Assembly (NCBI GenBank): GCA_029268065.1
Contig: JAJUHC010000017.1
Coordinates: 1-64,000, forward strand
Direction of reading: 5' to 3'
From: Clostridiales bacterium
Lineage (GTDB): Bacteria; Bacillota; Clostridia; Oscillospirales; Oscillospiraceae
Length of the DNA stretch: 64,000 nucleotides
The notes below the pieces were generated by a model. That model searched no databases and was not told where the DNA came from. It was given only the letters and a program-made list of their open reading frames with translations. The translations under genes and the position numbers were made by a program. Positions 45,537 through 53,781 of the stretch are shown here, piece after piece. Numbering within the stretch: the stretch's first letter is position 1; each line of letters begins with the position of its first letter.

Positions 45537-47990
45537 CTAGATAAACAGGTTTACATTGGACTCCTCGGCGTCTCCGAGGTAAGCTCCGACGCCGCCCAGC
45601 TCGACGCCGTCAATAAGCTCCTCCCTCCTTATGCCCATCACGTCCATGCTCATCGTGCAGGCGACTATCTTCACACCGTTCGACATGGCCTTTTTCACGA
45701 GATCCTCAAGGCTGTCGATGTTCTTGTCCTTCATAACCTTTTTCATCATCGCGGTGCCGAGTCCGCCCATGTTCATCTTTGAAAGCTTCAGCTTTCCCAT
45801 TCCGCGAGGCATCATTCCTCCGAACATGCTTTCGATCATCGACTTTTTTACATTCTGCTTTTCCGGCTTTCTCAGGACGTTGAGCCCCCAGAAGGTAAAG
45901 AACATGGTCACGGGCCTTCCCATGGCCGCGGCTCCGTTTGCAATTATGAACGATGCCAGGACCTTGTCGAGGTCGCCGCTGAACACTATGATAGTCTTGC
46001 CCTCCGGGTCCTGCTTTGCCGTTTCGGGCTTAACGCTTCCGGAACCCTTTTTGATAGTCGCGACGTAGTCGGAGCCCTTTCGCTCGTTGGAGAGCAGCGT
46101 GTTGCCGGTCCGCCTCGTCCACGCCCCTATGTCGCGCGCGAAGCCCGGGTCTGATGCCGAAACCTCGACTATCTCGCCGTCCTTCATGCCCTTCATGGTC
46201 TCGAATACCTTCATCAGCGGCCCGGGGCACTGCATACCGCTGCAGTCTATGCGCATCGAGGCGCTCGGAGTTTCCTTGACTGCGTTTCCGCTGTCCTCAA
46301 CCTGCTTTGGGGCTTCCCCCGAGGCTATATCCCTGTAATGCGTGGACATATAGAAGCGCGTCCCGCCCGGATAGATCTTTACGTTCTTAAATCCGTTCTG
46401 CATAAGGATTCGCGCGGCGTTGTAAGCCCGCACGCCTATGGCGCAGAACACGTTGACCTCTTTGTTCTTATCGATCTCGTTCAGTCTTGACCTTAGCTGA
46501 CCCAGCGGAATACCCACGGAGCCCGGCACCGAGTACGCGACCCTCTCGATTTCCTCGCGGACGTCGAGAATGAAGGCGTCGGGGTTCTTCTCCACGGAAT
46601 CCCAGTCGGAAAACACCGCCTTTCCCGTAAGGATATTCTCCGCCACGAAACCCGCCATGTTCACGGGGTCCTTGGCCGAGGAATAGGGCGGGGCGTAGGC
46701 AAGCTCCAGCTCCTTCAGATCAAAAACGCTTCCCCCCAGCCTTATCGTGACGGCTATCGTGTCTATGCGCTTATCCACGCCGTCGCGTCCCACTATCTGC
46801 GCGCCGTAAATCTTTTTTCCGTCCATTGAGAAGAGTATTTTCAATGCGAGAGGCGTCGCGCCCGGATAGTAGCTGGCGTGGGAGTTTTGGATGATGATGG
46901 CTCTTTCGTAGTCCTTTCCCTTTACGAGTCCGCGATTTAAAAGAGTCTTTTCATTTGCTCCGGTGGACGCGGCGGTAAGGTCAAACACCTTCGCAACCGA
47001 GGTCCCCTGGGTGCCGTTGTATTTTTCATCCGCCCCCATAATATTGTCGGCGGCGATGCGCCCCTGCTTGTTGGCAGGTCCGGCGAGCGGTCTCATCACC
47101 GCGCTGCCGTCCCAGAAGTCCTTAACCTGAATCACGTCGCCCACGGCGTAAATATCCGGGTCTGATGTCCTGAGGAATTCGTCCGTGACGATCCCGCCCT
47201 GTCCGTTGCGCTCCAGTCCCGCCGAGGCGGCGAGCTCACCGTTCGGCCTTACGCCGATCGAAAGCAGCACGAGGTCCGTCTCGATATCCCTTCCGTCTGA
47301 AAGGTGAATAATCAGCTTATCGTTTTCCTCCCTGAAGGACTCGACTCCGCAGCCCAGGCAGATTTCCACCCCGTTCTGCTCGATGTTTTCATGCAAAAGC
47401 TGCGCCATCTCGGCGTCGATCGGCGTGAATACCTGCTCCGCCTTTTCGACTATCGTGACCTTCAGGCCCGCGATATGCAGGTTTTCCGCCATTTCAAGCC
47501 CGATAAAGCCCCCGCCGACCACGACGGCGCTCTTCGGCTTCTTTTCCGCAATATAATTTCTGACCCTGTCGGTATCCGGCACCGTCCAGAGGTTCATGAT
47601 CTTCGGGGAATCGATTCCCGGGATCTTCGGCCTCAGCGGGGACGAACCCGTCGAAAGCACAAGGGTGTCGTAGCCTTCCTCGTAGATTTCGCCGGAATCG
47701 ACCCGTTTCACCTTAACCGTCTTGGCGGCGCGGTCTATCGAAACGACCTCCTGCTTCACGCGCACGTCGATATTGTACTTCACCTTCATCGCGTCGGGCG
47801 TGAGCAGCAGGAGAGCGCTTCTCGATTTTATTACGTTTCCGATATGGTAGGGGAGTCCGCAGTTTGCGTAGGAAATATACTCCCCGCGTTCAAAAACTAT
47901 GATTTCTGCGCTTTCGTCCAGTCTGCGCAGCCTTGCGGCGGTGCTTGCCCCTCCGGCGACCCCGCCTACTATCAATATCTTCTTGCCCAT
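45537..47990 (-). CDS. CoA-disulfide/persulfide reductase fused to rhodanese, TusA and DsrE-like domains
   Basis: Protein of 817 residues. Residues 1-450: FAD/NADH pyridine-nucleotide disulfide oxidoreductase with GGVAGG and the single active-site cysteine C44 in YANCGLPYH, as in CoA-disulfide reductase and persulfide reductases. About 455-550: rhodanese with catalytic loop CAIGVRA. About 575-650: TusA-like domain with CSGMQCPGPLMK. About 660-817: DsrE/DrsE-F-like domain ending near CTMSMDVMG. Together this suggests reduction and relay of sulfane sulfur or polysulfide. ATG at 47990 is set by AGGAGG; an in-frame extension to 48116 lacks support. Confidence 0.88.
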   Translation of the reverse strand: MGKKILIVGGVAGGASTAARLRRLDESAEIIVFERGEYISYANCGLPYHIGNVIKSRSALLLLTPDAMKVKYNIDVRVKQEVVSIDRAAKTVKVKRVDSGEIYEEGYDTLVLSTGSSPLRPKIPGIDSPKIMNLWTVPDTDRVRNYIAEKKPKSAVVVGGGFIGLEMAENLHIAGLKVTIVEKAEQVFTPIDAEMAQLLHENIEQNGVEICLGCGVESFREENDKLIIHLSDGRDIETDLVLLSIGVRPNGELAASAGLERNGQGGIVTDEFLRTSDPDIYAVGDVIQVKDFWDGSAVMRPLAGPANKQGRIAADNIMGADEKYNGTQGTSVAKVFDLTAASTGANEKTLLNRGLVKGKDYERAIIIQNSHASYYPGATPLALKILFSMDGKKIYGAQIVGRDGVDKRIDTIAVTIRLGGSVFDLKELELAYAPPYSSAKDPVNMAGFVAENILTGKAVFSDWDSVEKNPDAFILDVREEIERVAYSVPGSVGIPLGQLRSRLNEIDKNKEVNVFCAIGVRAYNAARILMQNGFKNVKIYPGGTRFYMSTHYRDIASGEAPKQVEDSGNAVKETPSASMRIDCSGMQCPGPLMKVFETMKGMKDGEIVEVSASDPGFARDIGAWTRRTGNTLLSNERKGSDYVATIKKGSGSVKPETAKQDPEGKTIIVFSGDLDKVLASFIIANGAAAMGRPVTMFFTFWGLNVLRKPEKQNVKKSMIESMFGGMMPRGMGKLKLSKMNMGGLGTAMMKKVMKDKNIDSLEDLVKKAMSNGVKIVACTMSMDVMGIRREELIDGVELGGVGAYLGDAEESNVNLFI

Positions 47991-48186
47991 TTTATTTCCT
48001 CCTGTCAAATCGCGCATTTTTCTTTTAGTATTATATCCAGGACTGCGTTTTGTTACTGTAACTTCGTCACAAAGAAGCCTTAACGGCAAATTAGTCTTGC
48101 ATATAAAATAATACAATTATATAATTTAGAATGGGAGCGAATAGACATTCCGTCTTGATCGGTAACAGTGATTTGCGGGATCTGAC

Positions 48187-49401
48187 ATGCTTTGCTTCCC
48201 GCGGAAACGGAGCGAAATGGGATACTTTTCTTACTATAATACTTTAAGGGACGGCTCCAGAAAGGCGATACTGGGAGGCCGGGTGTTTCAGGGCGAGAAG
48301 CGCGAGCTTTTCAAAAACGAGGTTCTTAATTCGACTATTATAAGAACCCACCTCTCTCTCTATCTGGTTCTGATTATCCAGATCATAAACTACACTTACA
48401 ATCTCACCGCCGAGCAGCACGCTCAGTGCCTCTTTGCCATCAGGAACGGCACCATAAGTTACAGCGTAGTGTGCGCAGTTTACGCCGCTGTTTTTATATG
48501 CATAAGGAACAGGCACCCCGGCAGGGCGTTTAAGTATTTTGCCGTCAGGAGCTTCTGGGCTCTGATGCTTCTGTGCTCTCTGTGGTTTACATACGCAAAC
48601 TTCGTCGAGGAGAGGACCGCCGCTTACAACATCACGCTAATGGTCCTTGCGCTCTCGGTGATACCCGTTTTTTCGCTGAGCGAAGTGCTGGCCTTTCTCC
48701 TGCCATATATGGCGGTCAATATTGCCATGGGTCTTTATCTGAAGGTTCCCCACTATTTCATTCAGCAGATTCTGATCCTGATGGGCATCAATATTTTCGC
48801 TTCCCAGACCCAGTATGTGTCCTACATGAACGTTTTTACCGAGCGCCAGCATCTGCACGAGAAAAACGACCGTTTGGAAAAGCTTTCCGAAACCGATCCG
48901 GTAACCGGGCTTCTGAACCGCCGCGGCATCGCCAGCCATCTTCATGAATATGAGCACTATTACAGGTATTCACGCGAATATATCTGCGTTCTCATGCTCG
49001 GAATAGACCATTTTAGGGATTACAACATGCTCCGTGAAACCAGCGACAGCTGCCTTGTCCGTGTCGCGGAGAGCATAAGGGCCTGCGCCCGCCAGAGCAC
49101 CGATGCGGTCGCGCTTGTGGGCGACGGCGATTTTCTGATCATAAGCGACACGAAAAACGAGGGTGCCATCTCCTTCGCTTTGAGAATAAAACGCAGCGTT
49201 GAAGCGCTGAAAATAGTGCCCGACGAGAAGCGCCCGCAAATTACGGTAAGCATCGGCGTCGCGTCGCCGGAAAAGAGCGACGATTTCCGCAGGGATGAAA
49301 GCCCCGTCCCCGAGCTTATCCGCAAGGCGGACGAGCAGCTTTCAAACGCCAGGCTCTGCGGCAAAAACTGCGTTTCCAGCGGCGACGTTATCTTCCGCTG
49401 A
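48187..49401 (+). CDS. Membrane protein with degenerate GGDEF domain
   Basis: Protein of 404 residues (394 if ATG at 48217, preceded by CGGAG, is used; 48187 has GCGGGA). Six hydrophobic segments fill about residues 55-215. The C-terminal 170 residues are a GGDEF fold (DPVTGLLNRRG, CVLMLGIDHFRDYN), but the signature GGDEF reads GDGDF (VGDGDFLII near 320). Loss of the metal- and base-contacting residues suggests no diguanylate cyclase activity; it could bind c-di-GMP or GTP instead. Single gene, followed by a terminator. Confidence 0.8.
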   Translation: MLCFPRKRSEMGYFSYYNTLRDGSRKAILGGRVFQGEKRELFKNEVLNSTIIRTHLSLYLVLIIQIINYTYNLTAEQHAQCLFAIRNGTISYSVVCAVYAAVFICIRNRHPGRAFKYFAVRSFWALMLLCSLWFTYANFVEERTAAYNITLMVLALSVIPVFSLSEVLAFLLPYMAVNIAMGLYLKVPHYFIQQILILMGINIFASQTQYVSYMNVFTERQHLHEKNDRLEKLSETDPVTGLLNRRGIASHLHEYEHYYRYSREYICVLMLGIDHFRDYNMLRETSDSCLVRVAESIRACARQSTDAVALVGDGDFLIISDTKNEGAISFALRIKRSVEALKIVPDEKRPQITVSIGVASPEKSDDFRRDESPVPELIRKADEQLSNARLCGKNCVSSGDVIFR

Positions 49402-49422
49402 CGGCTAAAAAACATATGCTCT

Positions 49423-49455
49423 GGGAGACGGCGCAGCCGTCTCCCCAAATTTTTG
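49423..49455 (+). terminator. Terminator of the GGDEF-like gene
   Basis: GGGAGACGGC (49423-49432), loop GCA, GCCGTCTCCC (49436-49445), then CAAATTTTT. Confidence 0.85.
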
Positions 49456-49547
49456 TGCGTTTACTTAAATCAGGTTATATACAAAATGCTCAAAGCGTGC
49501 TACAATTTTTAAAATAATCGATAAATTTGGGAGTCAATTAATAAGCG

Positions 49548-52475
49548 ATGATTAGAATAGGTCTTGATGTGGGCTCCACTACGCTTAAATGCGTTGTGCT
49601 TAACGAAGCCGGCGAAGTGATATACAATAAATACGAGCGCCATTTTTCCCAGATAGCGGAAAAGACCGCCTCGATGCTTGAAGGCATAGTTCTCGAATTT
49701 CCCGGAGAGGAAGCCGACCTCTGCGTTTCCGGCTCCGCGGGCATGGGCTTTGCCGAGCAGATGGGGCTTAACTTCATGCAGGAAGTATACGCGACGAGAA
49801 TAGCGGTGAAGAAGCTCGAACCCGAAACGGATGTCGTTATCGAGCTCGGAGGCGAGGACGCAAAGATACTTTTTGTCACGGGCGCCATGGAGGTACGCAT
49901 GAACGGCACCTGCGCCGGCGGCACCGGGGCTTTCGTCGATCAGATGTCCACCCTCCTCAATATAACGCCGGGCGAAATGAACGAGCTCTCGAAGGAGCAT
50001 ACCAAGATATACAGCATCGCCTCGCGCTGCGGCGTGTTTGCGAAATCGGACATACAGCCCCTTCTTAACCAGGGCGCGCAGAAATCGGACATTTCGGCCA
50101 GCATATTCGTCGCCGTCGTCAACCAGACCATCGCGGGGCTGGCGCAGGGACGCCGTATCCGCGGCAACGTCCTGTACCTCGGCGGTCCCCTGACCTATCT
50201 CTCCGAACTGAGGCGGTTTTTCGACAGGGCGCTTGATTTAAACGGAAAATGTCCTGAAAACTCGCTGTATTTCGTCGCTATCGGCGCGGCCCTGTGCGGG
50301 GGCGGCTCCGCCGTGAATCTTGAGGAGACGGTGGATAAAATCAGGAACTATTCGGCGGGAGGAAGCTTTAAAAGCCTGGCTCCCCTTTTCAGCGACGAAT
50401 CAGAATACGCCGAGTTCAGGCTCCGCCACAAGAGCGGGGAGCCCGTGAAGACTTACGCTCTTGCGGATGGGGAAAAGGCTTATCTCGGCATAGACGCGGG
50501 CTCCACAACGGTCAAGCTCGTGCTGCTTAACGAAAACGAGGAGCTCGTATGGTCGAGGTACCAGCCGAACAGCGGCAATCCGGTACCCATCGTCCGAGCC
50601 TTTCTCACCGAGATGTACGAAAAGTTCCCTAACGTGAATATAATCTCCTCGGCCGCCACCGGCTACGGCGAGGAGATCATCAAAAACGCCTTTCATATCG
50701 ATATGGGCGTGGTGGAAACGATCGCCCACTTCTCCGCCGCGAAAAAATTCGACCCGTTGGTTGATTTCATTATTGATATCGGCGGACAGGATATAAAATG
50801 CTTCAAGATAAGGAACGGCGCCATCGACAATATCTTCCTCAACGAGGCCTGCTCCTCCGGCTGCGGCTCCTTCCTCCAGACCTTTGCTGGCGCTCTCGGC
50901 TACTCGATAGAGGAATTCGCCGGCATGGGCATATTCGCTGACAAGCCCGTCGACCTCGGCTCGCGCTGCACGGTCTTTATGAACTCCTCTGTCAAGCAGG
51001 CCCAGAAGGACGGTGCGAGCATTGAGAACATCTCCGCGGGGCTTTCGATAAGCGTGGTGAAGAACGCTCTTTATAAGGTCATACGCGTCGCGAACGCGGA
51101 TTCCCTCGGCAAGCACGTCGTGGTGCAGGGCGGGACCTTTTTGAACGACGCGGTGCTCCGCGCCTTTGAGCTGGAAATCGGCGGAAGAGTCACGAGGCCC
51201 CCGATTTCAGGTCTTATGGGCGCTTTCGGCGCCGCTCTCTACTCGAAGAGAAACGCTCCCGCAAGGAGCTCGATAATAAGCGCAGAACGTCTCGGAAGCT
51301 TCAGGCACGAGGTAAAGGCGATAAACTGCAAAGGCTGCCAGAATAATTGCTGCCTCACGGTCAATACCTTTGACGACGGCAGCCGCTTTATCGGCGGAAA
51401 CCGCTGCGAAAAGCCACTCGACATCAAAAGCAGCGCCGAAAAATACAACCTTTTCGACTACAAGAAGGAGCTTCTCCGTTCTTACGCTCCCTTCAGGGGC
51501 AAAAGGGAAACAATAGGCATTCCTATGGGCCTCAATATGTTTGAGCTCTACCCCTTCTGGCACACCTTCTTCAAATCCCTGGGCTTCGGAGTGACAGCCT
51601 CCCCCGAATCGACGCGCAAGCTCTATTACAAGGGACAGCATTCCATTCCCTCTGATACGGTATGCTACCCCGCCAAGATAATTCACGGGCATATCGAGGA
51701 GCTGCTCGAGTCGGGAGCCGACGCCATATTCTATCCCTGCATGAGCTACAACCTGGACGAGGGCATCAGCGACAACCATTACAACTGTCCGGTCGTCGCG
51801 TATTACCCGGAGGTCATCGGGGCGAACGTGGAGGCGCTCGGGAAAACCAGGTATATTTACGACTATCTTGGCCTTCACCGCAGAAAGGACTTTCCGAAAA
51901 AGGTTCACGCCGTGCTGGAGCGCGAGTTCGGAAAAATCCCGCTTGCGGAGGTCAAGAAGGCCGCCGACCTTGCGTTTGAGGAATATTACTGTTTCCTGTC
52001 AAGAATAAGGGCAAAGGGCAAGGAGTATCTCGCTCTCGCAAGGAGCAAAGGCATGCCTGTAATAGTGCTCTGCGGACGTCCCTATCATCTCGATCCGGAA
52101 ATAAACCACGGCATCGACAAGCTTGTCTGCGACTGCGGGGCCGTCCTCATAACCGAGGACTCCGTAAGCGACGAGGTAGGCACCTTTGCCACCACGGTGC
52201 TGAACCAGTGGACCTACCACGCAAGGCTCTACGCCGCCGCCAAATATGTTGCGGACTCCGGAGACCCCGACCTCAACCTTGTCCAGCTCGTATCCTTCGG
52301 CTGCGGCGTTGACGCCATCACTACCGACGAGGTTAGAAAGATACTGGAGTCGAAGGGCAAAATATATACTCAGATAAAAATAGACGAAATAACCAACCTT
52401 GGCGCGGTCAAGATACGGCTTCGCAGCCTGTTTGCCGCCATCGAGCAGCAAAAGAGGGAGAAAATTGATAGATAA
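49548..52475 (+). CDS. 2-hydroxyacyl-CoA dehydratase activator-family ATPase, large first part
   Basis: Protein of 975 residues with two BadF/BcrA/HgdC-type ATPase domains in tandem: GLDVGSTTLKCVVL at residue 4 and GIDAGSTTVKLVLLNE near 311, each with the later phosphate motif (ELGGEDAKI, DIGGQDIKC). NEACSSGCGSFLQTFA near 430 resembles the cluster-binding region of activators. The last 400 residues are a DUF2229-like domain with CKGCQNNCC. The activators inject electrons into radical dehydratases by ATP hydrolysis. In many Clostridia I recall this and the next gene as one chain of about 1400 residues; here they are separate. The ribosome binding site GGGAG is far (14 bases) from ATG. Confidence 0.82.
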   Translation: MIRIGLDVGSTTLKCVVLNEAGEVIYNKYERHFSQIAEKTASMLEGIVLEFPGEEADLCVSGSAGMGFAEQMGLNFMQEVYATRIAVKKLEPETDVVIELGGEDAKILFVTGAMEVRMNGTCAGGTGAFVDQMSTLLNITPGEMNELSKEHTKIYSIASRCGVFAKSDIQPLLNQGAQKSDISASIFVAVVNQTIAGLAQGRRIRGNVLYLGGPLTYLSELRRFFDRALDLNGKCPENSLYFVAIGAALCGGGSAVNLEETVDKIRNYSAGGSFKSLAPLFSDESEYAEFRLRHKSGEPVKTYALADGEKAYLGIDAGSTTVKLVLLNENEELVWSRYQPNSGNPVPIVRAFLTEMYEKFPNVNIISSAATGYGEEIIKNAFHIDMGVVETIAHFSAAKKFDPLVDFIIDIGGQDIKCFKIRNGAIDNIFLNEACSSGCGSFLQTFAGALGYSIEEFAGMGIFADKPVDLGSRCTVFMNSSVKQAQKDGASIENISAGLSISVVKNALYKVIRVANADSLGKHVVVQGGTFLNDAVLRAFELEIGGRVTRPPISGLMGAFGAALYSKRNAPARSSIISAERLGSFRHEVKAINCKGCQNNCCLTVNTFDDGSRFIGGNRCEKPLDIKSSAEKYNLFDYKKELLRSYAPFRGKRETIGIPMGLNMFELYPFWHTFFKSLGFGVTASPESTRKLYYKGQHSIPSDTVCYPAKIIHGHIEELLESGADAIFYPCMSYNLDEGISDNHYNCPVVAYYPEVIGANVEALGKTRYIYDYLGLHRRKDFPKKVHAVLEREFGKIPLAEVKKAADLAFEEYYCFLSRIRAKGKEYLALARSKGMPVIVLCGRPYHLDPEINHGIDKLVCDCGAVLITEDSVSDEVGTFATTVLNQWTYHARLYAAAKYVADSGDPDLNLVQLVSFGCGVDAITTDEVRKILESKGKIYTQIKIDEITNLGAVKIRLRSLFAAIEQQKREKIDR

Positions 52476-53733
52476 TTCCGGCAGAATCGAATTTACGCGG
52501 GAAATGAAATCAAAATACAAGATACTTTTCCCGAACATGGCCGACTTTCATTTCCGTATACTTCAGAAGGTCCTGCAGAGCTACGGCTATGATATTGAGC
52601 TTCTGACAAACACGGATATGAAGGTCATAAACGAAGGGCTCAAGTACGTACACAACGACACCTGCTACCCCGCTCTTCTCACCATCGGCCAGCTTCTCAG
52701 CGCGCTTCAGAGCGGGAAGTACGACGTTGACAGGACGGCGGTCGTCATGTCGCAGACCGGCGGCGGCTGCAGGGCCTCAAACTATATACATCTTCTGCGC
52801 AAGGCGCTGAAAAACGCGGGAATGGGGCAGGTGCCGGTCATCTCGGTGAATCTCGCCGGCCTCGAGAAAAACAGCGGCTTCAAAATAAGCATTCCCCTGC
52901 TGAGGCGCAGCCTTGCGGCGCTCGCCTACGGCGACCTTCTTATGCTCCTAAACAACCAGACCAAGCCTTATGAGCTTAACAAGGGCGAAAGCCTTGAGAA
53001 CACCATGAGATGGATAGACTTCCTCTCGGAAAAAATGTCGGAGCGCAAGGCTTTTTCACAACGGGAGATCAAAAAGTATTTTTCGCAGATCGTCGATTCA
53101 TACGCCGCCATCAAGGTTTCCAGGGTTCCGAAGGTCAAGGTCGGGATAGTGGGCGAGATCTATGTAAAGTACTCTGCGCTCGCGAACAACAATCTTGAGG
53201 AATTCCTCGCGGAGCAGGACTGCGAGGTGATGGTTCCCGGCATTCTCGGCTTCATGTACTACTGTCTTGTCAACAACATCGAAGACATCAACATATACGG
53301 CGGAAGCAAAATCAAGCGTACCGCGCTGGAGCTTCTGCTCGGTTACCTCGGCAAATTCGAAACCTATCTCATCGACGCTGTAAAAAAGGTTCCGTATTTT
53401 ACGGCTCCGGCGAAAATCGAGCATCTGAAAGAACTTGTAAAGCCGGTAATCGGCATAGGCTGCAAGATGGGCGAGGGCTGGCTGCTCACCGCAGAGATAA
53501 TGGAGCTTATCGAGCACGGCTACTCGAACGTGATATGCGCCCAGCCCTTCGGCTGCCTGCCGAACCACATTGTCGGAAAGGGCATGATACGAAAGATCCG
53601 CGCTCTTTGCCCCGAGGCCAACATTGTGCCCATTGACTACGATCCCGGCGCGACAAAGGTCAACCAGGAGAACAGGATAAAGCTCATGCTTGCCGTCGCC
53701 GCAGAAAAGCTGAGGGAAAACGCGGCTTACTGA
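52465..53733 (+). CDS. 2-hydroxyacyl-CoA dehydratase-related protein, second part of the activator pair
   Basis: Protein of about 422 residues. FPNMADFHFRILQKVLQSYG, TCYPALLTIGQLLSAL and MSQTGGGCRASNYIHLLRKA give it the look of HgdB/HgdC-related domains, with cysteines that could bind an iron-sulfur cluster; GCKMGEGWLLTAEIMELIE and QPFGCLPNH lie near the end. The best start is TTG at 52465, preceded by GAGGGAG and overlapping the upstream stop by 11 bases in another frame; ATG at 52504 is the alternative. The overlap indicates coupled translation and a fixed complex. Exact substrate unknown. Confidence 0.75.
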   Translation: MIDNSGRIEFTREMKSKYKILFPNMADFHFRILQKVLQSYGYDIELLTNTDMKVINEGLKYVHNDTCYPALLTIGQLLSALQSGKYDVDRTAVVMSQTGGGCRASNYIHLLRKALKNAGMGQVPVISVNLAGLEKNSGFKISIPLLRRSLAALAYGDLLMLLNNQTKPYELNKGESLENTMRWIDFLSEKMSERKAFSQREIKKYFSQIVDSYAAIKVSRVPKVKVGIVGEIYVKYSALANNNLEEFLAEQDCEVMVPGILGFMYYCLVNNIEDINIYGGSKIKRTALELLLGYLGKFETYLIDAVKKVPYFTAPAKIEHLKELVKPVIGIGCKMGEGWLLTAEIMELIEHGYSNVICAQPFGCLPNHIVGKGMIRKIRALCPEANIVPIDYDPGATKVNQENRIKLMLAVAAEKLRENAAY

Positions 53734-53745
53734 CAACGAACGCGA

Positions 53746-53775
53746 AAGGCCTTGGGACGCTCGTCCCAAGGCCTT
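53746..53775. terminator. Bidirectional terminator between the activator pair and the EF-G-like gene
   Basis: AAGGCCTTGGGACG (53746-53759) pairs perfectly with CGTCCCAAGGCCTT (53762-53775). The central CGCTCG would form the loop. Confidence 0.75.
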
Positions 53776-53781
53776 GATGCA

